Positions 36,268 to 44,148 of a stretch of 64,000 nucleotides of DNA are shown here, piece by piece. Both the position numbers and the translations under genes were made by a program. Under the pieces are notes generated by a model that saw only the letters and a list, made by a program, of their open reading frames with translations, made no database searches and had not been told where the DNA came from. The stretch is from positions 1,829 through 65,828 of the forward strand of contig NZ_KQ948457.1 of assembly GCF_001514115.1 (NCBI RefSeq), written 5' to 3'. How positions within the stretch are numbered: position 1 is the stretch's first letter; the number at the start of each line of letters is the position of its first letter. The stretch is from Streptomyces olivochromogenes. GTDB taxonomy: Bacteria; Actinomycetota; Actinomycetes; Streptomycetales; Streptomycetaceae.

Positions 36268-36825
36268 TCATCCCCCCGTCGCCCACTCCTTCAGCGCGGC
36301 CTTGCTGCCGAAGTTCGCGACGTCCCTGTCCAGGGGCTCGTCGGTGTACTGGTGGAATCGCCACGAGGCCTTGATGCGGGGCTTGCCCGCGGTCACGTAG
36401 TCGGCGATCCACAGGCCGTCTCCGGCGTACGAGGTGGTGTCGACGGTGAGCCAGTAGTTGCGGTTGGTGTAGAGGAGGACCCGGTGGTTCGGCCGAAGCT
36501 GCTTCACCATCCGGATGAAACGGTCCTTCTCGGCGTTGCTCGCGTGCGTGCCGTCACCGTTGGCCTCCCAGTCGACGGCGAGCAGGTCCCCGGCCTTCTC
36601 GGGGGCCTTGCCGACGAAGTACTCGGCCTGGGCTGTGATGTCGCCGGGCCACAGGAAGTGGTAGAACCCGACCACGCACCCGGCGTCCCGGGCCGTCTTC
36701 ACCTGCGCGGTGAGTTTCGGATTGACGTACGTATGGCCCTCCGTCGCCTTGACGAAGACGAAGGAGAGACCGTCGGTGGAGAAAGCGGACGACTGGTAGG
36801 CGCTTACGTCGATGCCGCGCAGCAT
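36268..36825 (-). CDS. GH25-like lysozyme without signal peptide
   Basis: A 185-residue single-domain protein of the GH25 (Chalaropsis-type) muramidase fold: LRGIDVSAYQ at the N-terminus, FVFVKATEG, VGFYHFLWPG and the catalytic-region LLAVDWEANG. The ATG at 36825 follows GGAGGAG. No signal peptide, cell-wall-binding repeats or membrane segment is present, which is odd for an enzyme acting on peptidoglycan. It may be exported by a non-Sec route, released on lysis, or act in another setting. No prophage genes lie nearby. Family assignment is good; activity is inferred. Confidence 0.85.
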   Translation of the reverse strand: MLRGIDVSAYQSSAFSTDGLSFVFVKATEGHTYVNPKLTAQVKTARDAGCVVGFYHFLWPGDITAQAEYFVGKAPEKAGDLLAVDWEANGDGTHASNAEKDRFIRMVKQLRPNHRVLLYTNRNYWLTVDTTSYAGDGLWIADYVTAGKPRIKASWRFHQYTDEPLDRDVANFGSKAALKEWATGG

Positions 36826-37148
36826 GGGCGACTCCTCCGTGCGTGGGGGGATGTGCACGTACCGTCCTGCCTGATACGTGCGGGGACCGACTACTTGTCA
36901 GATGCCCCCACTTCCCCCACCACACCCTCGAACACCGGCCCGGACACGGAACCTGCGCCACCGCCTCGTGGCGAGGGAATACGTAGGGGTATGGACATGC
37001 GAGGAATCTCCTCCGCAGGAGGGGTGACGGCGGCGACGGCACGGCCAGGGTGACATGACGGACAGCGCGGCGCAGGCGCACGTTCGAGAGGGCCGCGGTA
37101 CCGGGCCGAGGGGGAGGAAGCCCGGTACCGCGGCGGGGGAGGGGGCGG
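36826..37148. other. Gene-free stretch between the GH25 gene and the YcaO gene
   Basis: About 320 bases with no convincing gene. It holds the YcaO terminator at its right end and should hold the GH25 promoter near 36850-36950. Reading frames here lack family features and ribosome-binding sites. Confidence 0.5.
37092..37134 (-). terminator. 15-bp hairpin terminator after the YcaO gene
   Basis: Perfect arms 37092-37106 and 37120-37134 with a 13-nt loop, starting 14 nt after the YcaO stop codon on the minus strand. It suggests that the RiPP transcript ends here with no further genes. Confidence 0.8.
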
Positions 37149-39467
37149 TCAGACGAAGAGGGGGGTCGGGTTCAGGCGGTCGTACGGGGTGGGTTCGGGG
37201 AGGCGGCCCAGGCGGACCGGGGTGTCGAAGAGGCGGCCCGGGGCGAATCTGGCCCAGAAGTGGCGGAGGCCGGGGACGACCACCTTCACCACCGGGATGC
37301 CGATGTCCGGCCGGGTCTGGTCCAGGACCAGCAGGTCCAGGCCCTTCGCGCGGACCAGGTCCGTGATGGTCCGGACGTCGTCCAGGAGGTCGGCGCGGCC
37401 GGGGGCGGGCCAGTGGTGCGGGGTGCGCGGTGCCGTGCGCGGGTCGGGTGTCAGCCAGGGCTCGTTGGCGGTCGTGGCCCGGTGCCACCAGGTCAGGGGC
37501 TCGGGGTCGTCGATGCCGTAACCCGTGCCGTCGGGGCGCGCCTCGTGCACCGCCGACAGGAGCTGGCCCATCTCGGTCAGCGCGCGGGTCAGGGCCACCC
37601 TCGGGTCGAAGTGGCAGCCGAAACCGAAGATCACGTCCTGGGACGGCTTGTCGGTGCGGCGGGAGAGGGCCGCCAGGACCGGGATGCCGAAGTCGGAGGT
37701 CAGGTCCAGCACCCACAACTCCCGGCGCAGGCCCCGGTATCCGGCACGCAGGCGCTCGATGCGCGGGTCGTCGAAGGTGTCCAGGGCCACCGCCGGTTGG
37801 CGGGTGCGGTTGTACCACCACAGAGCCACCGCGTCCCGCTCGACGAGTTCCAGGAAGCCCTGCACCAGGGCGTCCTCGGGACTGCTGCCCGCCGCGTTCC
37901 CGTTGGAGTCCGCCCACAGGCCGTCCGCGGGGTCGCCCGGGCGCTCTTCGCCGGCGAAGTACAGCATCGAGGTGGGCAGCAGGCGCTGCGTGCCGGAGGT
38001 CAGCGACCACAGCGGGGTCCAGTGGGTGGGGCGGGTCTCGTCGAACGGGGGCGACACGTACTGGAAGCGGGAGTGGGCGGCGTTCCAGCGGTGGCGTTCC
38101 GCGTACTGGCGTGGCGCGTACAGCTGGCTGGTGTTGGGGTGGATCGCCGCGGGACCCAGCGCGCGGTAGGAGTCCAGAGTCGTCGGCTCGTCGCCGTGCC
38201 GGGTGCCGCTGTGCCGTTCCACCGCCTCGCACAGGGCGCTGACCCGGGCCTGGGTCTCGGTGAGGCCCTTGCCGCCGCTCAGCGCCCGCAGCCCGGAGCG
38301 CAGGCCCGCCAGTGTCGCCGACTGGACGGCCAGGTTGTGCCCCGACAGATAGCTGTGGACGAAGTCGGGGCTGCCGGGCGTCCGGCGCAGTTCCTTCACC
38401 ACTCCCGTCACCGGGTCGACCAGATGGCCGTGCGTCCGCAGCATGTGCTCCGGGGTGAGCGCCCGGTGGCTGCCGCCGGCCGTCGTGGCCTTCGGGCGGG
38501 AGACGGGGACGAACGGCTCCCGTGTCCGCCGGGCCACCAGCCCGGGGTCTCCGCAGTGCGGGCACTGCGGGCGCCTGGTCACCGGGTGGGACGCCGTCCG
38601 CAGGCGCAGGGTGTCCAGGGTGTGAATACGGTCCTGCTCCGGCCGGCGCACACCGGCCAGCCACTTCGCCGTCTCCAGGACGGCCAGGTCCACGGCCAGC
38701 GAACGGCCCGCCGCCACCGACGCCGCCGGGCGGGGCAGCGGGCCGCGCAGACCCAGGGCACGCCGTACCGGAAGCTCCGCATGCCGGTGACCGCGCAGCC
38801 GTACGGCCAGACAGTGCCAGCACGGGCCGTCGTCGGGGCGGAAGACCGGGCCCACCCAGGGGTCGGCGCCGCACAGCCTGGCCAGCAGCCAGGGGCGGCC
38901 GGCCGCGCGCTGCGCCCGGTCCACCTCGGCCAGCTGCGGCGACAGGTAGTCGTCGCACAGGACGAGCGTGAAGTCGGCGTCCGCGGGGTTCTCGTTCTCG
39001 GCGTTCCCGACGACGGTGATGCCCGAGGCGCGGCAGGCCGCGGCCACCGGGTCGGCGTCGAGGCCGGGGAGCGGCACGATCGCGAGTGCGGCGTCCGCGA
39101 GGTCGGCCTCCGCCCGGCCGCCGTCGAGACCGATCAGGTCCCAGTACGCCCCGGCGGCCGGATCGGTGCGCGCGGTGTCCGGCTGCGCGGCGGGGCTGAA
39201 GCGCAGCAGCCCCGCCGCCTCCATCGTCCGCAGTGACGCGTCGGCCTCCTCGGTGCCCAGGGCGGCCGCGGCCTCCCGCAGGACGGTCCGGCGGGTGCGG
39301 GTGCCGTCCAGAAGGGGCACCAGCACCTCGACCTGACCGCCGTGCAGCGCCGTGACCCCGTGACGTGACACGAGGTACGTCGCCTCCCCCGGGGAGACCG
39401 CCGGACGCAGGTGGCTCTTGAAGCCCACCAGCAGGCCATCCGTTCTCCGACTCTCCGGAGCCGTCAT
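37149..39467 (-). CDS. Fused E1-like/YcaO cyclodehydratase (TOMM-type RiPP maturase)
   Basis: A 772-residue fusion. The N-terminal part (about 1-360) is an ocin-ThiF/E1-like domain that in this family binds precursor leader peptides; it carries CWHC and CPHC pairs that could hold zinc. The C-terminal part (about 370-772) is a YcaO ATPase domain with SALCEAVERHSG, a second acidic cluster in QGFLELVERDAVALWWYNR and FGFGCHFDP. The C-terminus NPTPLFV is proline-containing, as in azoline-forming YcaO proteins. YcaO enzymes activate backbone amides with ATP to make azolines, thioamides or amidines. The ATG overlaps the precursor stop by 4 nt, which supports the pairing and the start. No dehydrogenase, protease or transporter follows; a strong terminator does. 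Confidence 0.9.
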   Translation of the reverse strand: MTAPESRRTDGLLVGFKSHLRPAVSPGEATYLVSRHGVTALHGGQVEVLVPLLDGTRTRRTVLREAAAALGTEEADASLRTMEAAGLLRFSPAAQPDTARTDPAAGAYWDLIGLDGGRAEADLADAALAIVPLPGLDADPVAAACRASGITVVGNAENENPADADFTLVLCDDYLSPQLAEVDRAQRAAGRPWLLARLCGADPWVGPVFRPDDGPCWHCLAVRLRGHRHAELPVRRALGLRGPLPRPAASVAAGRSLAVDLAVLETAKWLAGVRRPEQDRIHTLDTLRLRTASHPVTRRPQCPHCGDPGLVARRTREPFVPVSRPKATTAGGSHRALTPEHMLRTHGHLVDPVTGVVKELRRTPGSPDFVHSYLSGHNLAVQSATLAGLRSGLRALSGGKGLTETQARVSALCEAVERHSGTRHGDEPTTLDSYRALGPAAIHPNTSQLYAPRQYAERHRWNAAHSRFQYVSPPFDETRPTHWTPLWSLTSGTQRLLPTSMLYFAGEERPGDPADGLWADSNGNAAGSSPEDALVQGFLELVERDAVALWWYNRTRQPAVALDTFDDPRIERLRAGYRGLRRELWVLDLTSDFGIPVLAALSRRTDKPSQDVIFGFGCHFDPRVALTRALTEMGQLLSAVHEARPDGTGYGIDDPEPLTWWHRATTANEPWLTPDPRTAPRTPHHWPAPGRADLLDDVRTITDLVRAKGLDLLVLDQTRPDIGIPVVKVVVPGLRHFWARFAPGRLFDTPVRLGRLPEPTPYDRLNPTPLFV

Positions 39468-39670
39468 ATCTCGAACTGCCCCGTTCCCCGCACACCGGCC
39501 GGAAGGGCCGCTTCCGTGGCGATGCAGAACGTCGACAGGGCGACCGCGTGCTCGGGCAGCGCGTCGAGGTGCTCGATCGTCAGAACACCGCGTACGGGAC
39601 CGGTGGCGCGGGCGCCGGTTCCCGTGGCCGGGGCGGAGGAGGCGCGAGAGCTGGACGTGGTGAGATTCAT
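39464..39670 (-). CDS. Putative RiPP precursor peptide for the adjacent YcaO protein
   Basis: A 68-residue peptide starting at an ATG preceded by AAAGGA and ending in a 4-nt overlap with the YcaO gene. The first half is Ser/Thr/Ala-rich. The middle (VLTIEHLDALPEHAVAL) has the hydrophobic/acidic pattern of a leader recognised by E1-like domains. The likely core begins near STFCIATEAALP: Ser46, Thr47 and the only Cys (49) are candidates for ring formation. It resembles precursors of YcaO-dependent families such as streptamidine-type peptides, but I recall that family only loosely. Assignment rests on size, overlap and neighbour. The product is unknown. Confidence 0.75.
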   Translation of the reverse strand: MNLTTSSSRASSAPATGTGARATGPVRGVLTIEHLDALPEHAVALSTFCIATEAALPAGVRGTGQFEI

Positions 39671-39703
39671 GACGTGAAAGTCCTTTTTCCTGAGGGGGGT
39701 TTG

Positions 39704-39735
39704 CCGTTTGCCTGTGCCGTTCGCCTGTGCCGTTC
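39704..39735. repeat. 13-bp direct repeats in the precursor leader region
   Basis: GTTTGCCTGTGCC is followed at once by GTTCGCCTGTGCC and then GTTCT, a 13-bp period with one mismatch between the full copies. The array lies about 40-65 nt upstream of the precursor start on the minus strand. Possible regulator-binding array or chance tandem duplication. Confidence 0.65.
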
Positions 39736-39758
39736 TGAGGAAGATTCTGGGAACAAGC

Positions 39759-39781
39759 GCCCGGCACTGACAGTGCCGGGC
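39759..39781. promoter_or_regulatory. 23-bp palindrome in the divergent RiPP/dioxygenase intergenic region
   Basis: Perfect 10-bp arms (39759-39768 and 39772-39781) around GAC. It lies between the divergent precursor and tryptophan dioxygenase genes, 89 nt from one start and 155 nt from the other, and could be an operator serving either or both. The rest of 39671-39935 shows no gene. Confidence 0.5.
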
Positions 39782-39935
39782 TCACCACTGAGGGATGAAG
39801 TTTTCACGTGCCGGTCGCGGGGCTCGCGGTGGTGTGCTTTTAAGCCTCCGCTTGATCTCGGTGCCCACCACTCGCAGCGTCGTTACGCTCACGGCCCCAG
39901 GAAGCCGCGAGCAACCTGTGAGGAAGAAGGTCCAT

Positions 39936-40628
39936 GTGAACGGCGCGACTGCCACCCCGCCCTACGGGCACGTACTCCGACTCGACGAACTCCTGACGGC
40001 CGCCCGCGTGCACGACGACGACGTGGACCTGGTCCTGTTCCTGGCCACCCATCAGTCCTGCGAGATCTTCTTCGCCGTCCTGCTGCGGCACCTGGAGGAG
40101 ATCCGCGCCGCCCTCGACGCGGACGACGCGGCCCTGGCCGTACGCCGGGCCGCCCCGCTGCCCGTCATCATGTCCACCCTGACCCGGCACTTCGACGGCC
40201 TCGCCACGCTCACCGACGACGCCTTCCACCTCATCCGGACCCAGCTGGGGGAGGCGAGCGGCTTCCAGTCGGCGCAGTTCCGGGAGATCGAGTTCCTCTG
40301 CGGACTGCGCGACACCCGGTATCTGGGGACCGCCGGGTTCACCGAGAGCGACCAGAACCGGCTGCGGGGCCGGCTCGACGAGCGGTCCGTGCACGACGCC
40401 TACCGTGACTTCGTCGACCGCAGCGCGGACCGGGAGGCCGCCGGGCGGGTGCGTGCCGCGCTGATCGACTTCGACGAGGCCATGGCCACCTGGCGGGCCC
40501 GGCACGCGGTGCTCGCCGAGCGGTTCCTCGGCGCGGCCACCGGCACCGCCGGATCCGAAGGGGCGTCGTACCTGTGGCGGGCAGCGCTCCGCCGGGTGCT
40601 GCCCGACGTATGGAAACCCCTGTCGTGA
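39936..40628 (+). CDS. Tryptophan 2,3-dioxygenase family protein
   Basis: A 230-residue haem enzyme of the tryptophan 2,3-dioxygenase family, which opens the indole ring to N-formylkynurenine. Family features are LRLDELLTAAR, the THQSCEIFFAVLLRHLEEI region (HQ..E...F), and the C-terminal ATWRARHAVLAERFLG with the expected haem-ligand His, then GTAGSEGASYLWRA and DVW. The GTG at 39936 is chosen after AAGAAGG; the GTG at 39918 is possible. It overlaps the hydrolase by 4 nt (GTGA), which in turn overlaps the PPTase. With the Trp halogenase in the cluster, 6-chlorotryptophan is a plausible substrate, as with Tar16 in taromycin biosynthesis. Confidence 0.88.
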   Translation: MNGATATPPYGHVLRLDELLTAARVHDDDVDLVLFLATHQSCEIFFAVLLRHLEEIRAALDADDAALAVRRAAPLPVIMSTLTRHFDGLATLTDDAFHLIRTQLGEASGFQSAQFREIEFLCGLRDTRYLGTAGFTESDQNRLRGRLDERSVHDAYRDFVDRSADREAAGRVRAALIDFDEAMATWRARHAVLAERFLGAATGTAGSEGASYLWRAALRRVLPDVWKPLS

Positions 40629-41461
40629 ACGCCGACTCGGCGCGCCGCGAGCTCGACCGGGAGTACTCGCCCAGCTCGCTGGTCGACGACCTCGGCGTCC
40701 ACCTCACCCGGTACGGCACGGACAGCGCGTACGCCCAGTCCTCGCTCACCGTCCACCGGGACCTGAGCTGCGGGCCGTTGCCCGAGCAGCGGTTCGACCT
40801 GTTTCCGGCGGACGGCGAGGGTGCGCCGCTCGTCGTGTTCGTGCACGGCGGCTACTGGCAGGAGCTCAGCAAGGACGAAGCCGCCTTCGCCGCACGGGAC
40901 TTCGTGGCGGCGGGCGTGTCGTTCGCCGCGCTCGCCTACGGGCTCGCGCCGCGGTACCCGATGCGGGAGATCACCGCCATGGTGAGCGCGTCGCTGCACC
41001 ACATCCGCGCCGGCCTGCGCCATCTGCCCGGTGCGCCGGGCGCCGTGCATCTGGCCGGGCACTCCGCGGGCGCCCATCTGGTCGCCTGCGCGCTGGAGTC
41101 CCTCGGATCGGAGGTCGCGTCGGCCACGCTGATCAGCGGCGTGTACGACCTGGAGCCGCTGCGTCACACCTACGTCAACGACGCCCTGGGCATGGACGCG
41201 GACGAGGCCCGCGACGTCAGCCCGCTGTCGCGGCCGTCGGCCCCGCTGCCCGAGCTCGTCGTCGCCCGGGGAGAGAACGAGACCGGCGCCTTCGCCGGAC
41301 AGCACGACCGGTGGGTCGCGCACGCGCGTGCGGGCGGCGCCGTTGTCACCGACCTCGTGGTGGCCGGGCGGCACCACTTCGACCTGCCCTTCGATCTCGG
41401 GGACCCGGAGACGGAGCTGGGGGCCGAGGTGCTGCGGCTGGTCCTGCGGCGGCCCGGGTGA
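40625..41461 (+). CDS. Alpha/beta hydrolase, likely kynurenine formamidase
   Basis: A 278-residue alpha/beta hydrolase of the arylformamidase type. The oxyanion motif HGGYWQ, the nucleophile elbow GHSAGAHL (Ser), an Asp region near ENETGAF and the late His in AGRHHFDLP form the expected catalytic set. HGGYW and GHSAGAH are characteristic of KynB-like formamidases, which hydrolyse N-formylkynurenine to kynurenine. GTGA overlaps on both sides (with the dioxygenase and the PPTase) fix the start and support co-translation. An alternative ATG at 40610 would add 5 residues. Function is inferred with good support from the neighbouring dioxygenase. Confidence 0.87.
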   Translation: MNADSARRELDREYSPSSLVDDLGVHLTRYGTDSAYAQSSLTVHRDLSCGPLPEQRFDLFPADGEGAPLVVFVHGGYWQELSKDEAAFAARDFVAAGVSFAALAYGLAPRYPMREITAMVSASLHHIRAGLRHLPGAPGAVHLAGHSAGAHLVACALESLGSEVASATLISGVYDLEPLRHTYVNDALGMDADEARDVSPLSRPSAPLPELVVARGENETGAFAGQHDRWVAHARAGGAVVTDLVVAGRHHFDLPFDLGDPETELGAEVLRLVLRRPG

Positions 41462-42126
41462 TCGAGGCGCTGCTGCCGGCCGGGGTCGTCGGAGTCGACG
41501 CCTTCGTCGAGCCCGGGGACGAGTCCCGCGGCGGTGCTCTCTTCCCGGAGGAACAGGCGGCCCTGGGACCCGTCGCCGAGGGGCGGCTGCGGGAGTTCAC
41601 GGACGTACGGCGGTGTGCGCGGCGCGCCCTGGGGATCCTCGGTGTCGGGCCGGTGCCGTTGGTGCCGGACGGGGACGGGGTTCCCGGCTGGCCGCCCGGC
41701 GTGGTGGGCAGCATGACGCACTGCCGGGGGTTCAGGGCCGCTGTCGTCGCCCGCGCCGGGGCCGTGCGCGCGGTCGGGGTCGATGCCGAGCCGTGGCGGC
41801 CGTTGCGGGACGGGGTGCTGGAGACCGTCTCGGTGTCCGCGGAGCGGCGGCGGCACGACGAACTCGTACGGGAGCGGCCCGAGGTGTGCTGGGACCGGCT
41901 GCTGTTCTGTGCCAAAGAGGCCGTCTACAAGGCCTGGTTCCCGCGTCACCGGGTTGCGTGGGGCTTCCGGGACGTGGTGGTCACGTTCGCCCCGGACGGG
42001 GACACCTTCGCCGCGGCGGTGCCCGGCGCACCCGTTCTGACGGGGCGTTGGCTGGCCGGACGGGGCGTGCTCGCGGCGGCCGTGGTCGCACAACCGGCTC
42101 ACCGGCGAGTTTCGGCGGGGGCTTAA
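41458..42126 (+). CDS. Sfp-type 4'-phosphopantetheinyl transferase
   Basis: A 222-residue PPTase. Motifs are MTHCRGFRAA (P2-like), AVGVDAEPWRPL (VGVDxE, Mg binding) and FCAKEAVYKAWFP (KEAxxK). It transfers phosphopantetheine from CoA to carrier-protein serines and would activate the ACP at 55363 and the T domain of the NRPS at 59648. The GTG start overlaps the hydrolase stop by 4 nt. Its stop codon TAA lies inside the upstream region of the adenylation-domain gene. Own PPTases in a cluster are common in NRPS/PKS loci. Confidence 0.92.
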   Translation: MIEALLPAGVVGVDAFVEPGDESRGGALFPEEQAALGPVAEGRLREFTDVRRCARRALGILGVGPVPLVPDGDGVPGWPPGVVGSMTHCRGFRAAVVARAGAVRAVGVDAEPWRPLRDGVLETVSVSAERRRHDELVRERPEVCWDRLLFCAKEAVYKAWFPRHRVAWGFRDVVVTFAPDGDTFAAAVPGAPVLTGRWLAGRGVLAAAVVAQPAHRRVSAGA

Positions 42127-42150
42127 GAGCGTGGTCGCGTGCGGCGGACG

Positions 42151-42160
42151 TTCCTAGGCT
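42151..42160 (+). promoter_or_regulatory. Candidate -10 region of the stand-alone adenylation gene
   Basis: TAGGCT (42155-42160) is a typical Streptomyces -10 hexamer. Together with the preceding bases it forms GTTCCTAGGCT (42150-42160), which occurs again upstream of the halogenase gene. GCTTAA stands 34 bp upstream here and 35 bp there. No SARP-type heptamers were found at this promoter. Confidence 0.45.
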
Positions 42161-42196
42161 GACACGCCGTGCGCGGTCCAACCCACAGGAGTAGCC

Positions 42197-43750
42197 ATGC
42201 TCTCAGTGCCCCACCCCGCTCCGCTGTCCGGCCTCGAGCGTCCCGTCGTGGACGACTCCCTCGTGCGGATGATGCGGCGGCACGCGCGGACCATCCCGGA
42301 CGCGGTGGCCGTGGAGTCCGCCGGATCGCCCTTGACGTACGGGCAGTTGTGGCACCGCGCGCTGGTCGTCGCCGCCGCGCTCGACGAGGCCGGAGCCGGG
42401 GCCGGTGACCGGGTCGCCGTGCTGGCCGACCGGAGCGCCGGCACCGTGGTGGCCGCCCTCGCGGTCATGGCCCTCGGCGCCGCCTATGTGCCGATCGACC
42501 CGACCCACCCGGCGGAGCGGACCGCCGCCGTGCTGGCCGGTGCCGGGCCGGCCGCGCTGCTCCACGACGGCGCGCACAGCGGGGCGTTGCCCGCTCTGCC
42601 GGGCATGGCCGTCATCGACGTACGGACGCTGCCCGATGTCGTGTCCCCGCCCGAGCGCGAGCTGCCGGGGCCGCAGGACATCGCGTACGTCGTCTTCACC
42701 TCCGGGTCCACCGGGACGCCGAAGGGGGTGATGGTGCCGCACGGGGCGCTCGCCAACTACGTTTCCTGGTGCGGGGATCTGGTCGGTTCCGAGGGGCTGG
42801 GCAGTCCGCTGTTCGCCAGTCTCGGCTTCGATCTCGCCATGACCTCGCTGTGGGTGCCGCTCGCCCAGGGGCGCCGGGTGGTGACCGTCTCCGGGCTCTG
42901 GGACCAGGCCACGCTGTTCGGCGAGCGGGCCGAGAAGTACACCTTCGTGAAGATGACGCCCTCCCACGCCCGCTTCTTCGACGTGCTGGCCCAGCCGCCG
43001 AGCTACGACCGGGTGACCCGGCTGCTGATGTTCGGGGGCGAGGGGCTGGACCCCGCCCTGATCGCGGCGCTGGGCTCGCGGGTCGACGGCGTGCGGCTCG
43101 TCAACCACTACGGGCCTACCGAGACGACGATCGGCTGCTGCGCCCACCGGTTCGACAACAGGAACGTTCCGTCCACGCCGACCGTGCCCATCGGGCGGCC
43201 CGCCTGGAACACCCGCGCCTATGTCGTGGACGAGCAGCTGCGGCCGGTGCCGGCCGGGCGGCCCGGGGAGTTGGTGATCGCCGGGCGGGCAGTCGCGGCC
43301 GGGTATCTCGGGCAGCCGTCGCAGGACCGGTTCATCGACGAGCGGGACCTCGGGGGACGGGCGGGCCGCGCCTATCGCACCGGGGACGTGGTGGAACTGC
43401 TCGCCGAGGGCTCGCTGCTGTATCTCGGGCGACGGGACGACCAGTTGAAGGTCAACGGCCATCGCGTCGAACCCGGTGAGCTGCGCCACCACGTGCTGGC
43501 CGTGCCCGGGGTCGCCGACGCCGTCTTCGACGTGGCGCGCGGGCCCGTCGACACCCTGGAGCTGTTCGTACGGCCGGACGCCACACCGCTCGGACGGGCC
43601 GAGCTCGTGACGGCCGTACGCGCCGCGCTCGCCGCCGTGCTGCCGTCCGCGCTCGTGCCGGAGGAGGTCCACGCCGTCGACGAGATCGTCGTCAACGCCA
43701 ACGGGAAGCGCGACGTCGCCGCCACCCGGGCGCGGGCCGCACTCGGGTGA
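42197..43750 (+). CDS. Stand-alone NRPS adenylation domain, Asp-like specificity code
   Basis: A 517-residue adenylate-forming enzyme without a fused carrier protein. Core motifs: A3 YVVFTSGSTGTPKGV, A5 NHYGPTETT, A7 YRTGDVV, A8 RRDDQLKVNGHRVEPGE and A10 NANGKRD. Reading the pocket by alignment to GrsA by eye gives D-L-T-K-M-G-H-I-G-K, one position from the code I recall for aspartate. It would load aspartate in trans onto an NRPS carrier domain, probably one beyond the window. GGAG precedes the ATG. The MbtH gene 135 nt downstream is the likely helper. Substrate prediction is an inference. Confidence 0.88.
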   Translation: MLSVPHPAPLSGLERPVVDDSLVRMMRRHARTIPDAVAVESAGSPLTYGQLWHRALVVAAALDEAGAGAGDRVAVLADRSAGTVVAALAVMALGAAYVPIDPTHPAERTAAVLAGAGPAALLHDGAHSGALPALPGMAVIDVRTLPDVVSPPERELPGPQDIAYVVFTSGSTGTPKGVMVPHGALANYVSWCGDLVGSEGLGSPLFASLGFDLAMTSLWVPLAQGRRVVTVSGLWDQATLFGERAEKYTFVKMTPSHARFFDVLAQPPSYDRVTRLLMFGGEGLDPALIAALGSRVDGVRLVNHYGPTETTIGCCAHRFDNRNVPSTPTVPIGRPAWNTRAYVVDEQLRPVPAGRPGELVIAGRAVAAGYLGQPSQDRFIDERDLGGRAGRAYRTGDVVELLAEGSLLYLGRRDDQLKVNGHRVEPGELRHHVLAVPGVADAVFDVARGPVDTLELFVRPDATPLGRAELVTAVRAALAAVLPSALVPEEVHAVDEIVVNANGKRDVAATRARAALG

Positions 43751-43770
43751 GAACCGGCCTCACGTCGTAC

Positions 43771-43813
43771 GTCAGCCGCCGCTCAGTGTTCTGTCAGCGC
43801 GTGCCGGGACCAT
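43771..43813 (+). promoter_or_regulatory. SARP box and -10 upstream of the mbtH operon
   Basis: Three heptamers at an exact 11-bp period: GTCAGCC (43771), CTCAGTG (43782) and GTCAGCG (43793). After 8 bp follows the -10-like GACCAT (43808-43813). The expected transcription start near 43820 leaves a leader of about 65 nt before mbtH. The layout is shared by three other promoters in the cluster. Confidence 0.75.
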
Positions 43814-43885
43814 CAAAAGGGCCCGGGACGATCAGGTGCCGGGACGACCTGACGACGTGAACGACGTGAATACGGAGCGTGTGAC

Positions 43886-44113
43886 GTGGCGAATCCCTTC
43901 GACGACCCGGACGGTACCTTCCTCGTGCTGGTGAACGACGAGGGCCAGCACTCCCTGTGGCCCTCCTTCGCCGAACAGCCCGCCGGCTGGACGGTCGCCC
44001 TCGCCGAGAGCCCGCGCGAAGCGGCGCTCGCCCATGTCGAGGAGCACTGGACCGACATGCGCCCGCGCAGCCTGCGCGAGGCGGCGGACCCGGCGGACAC
44101 CCCGGCCGCCTGA
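43886..44113 (+). CDS. MbtH-like protein
   Basis: A 75-residue MbtH family protein with the conserved N-terminal NPFDDPDGTFLVLVNDEGQHSLWP and GWTVAL, and WTDMRPRSL near the C-terminus. Such proteins bind adenylation domains and are needed for their solubility or activity. The GTG start is placed after GGAG. It is the first gene of an operon headed by a SARP-type promoter and followed by a DrrA-like ATPase. It should serve the NRPS at 59648, the stand-alone adenylation domain, or both. Confidence 0.95.
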   Translation: MANPFDDPDGTFLVLVNDEGQHSLWPSFAEQPAGWTVALAESPREAALAHVEEHWTDMRPRSLREAADPADTPAA

Positions 44114-44148
44114 GCCGGCGTCGGTTCACCAGGGGCGGAGGAGCAGCT

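Noticed and set aside
36268..36825. Prophage remnant around the GH25 gene
   Set aside because: No integrase, holin, tail or capsid genes are nearby, and base composition does not change.
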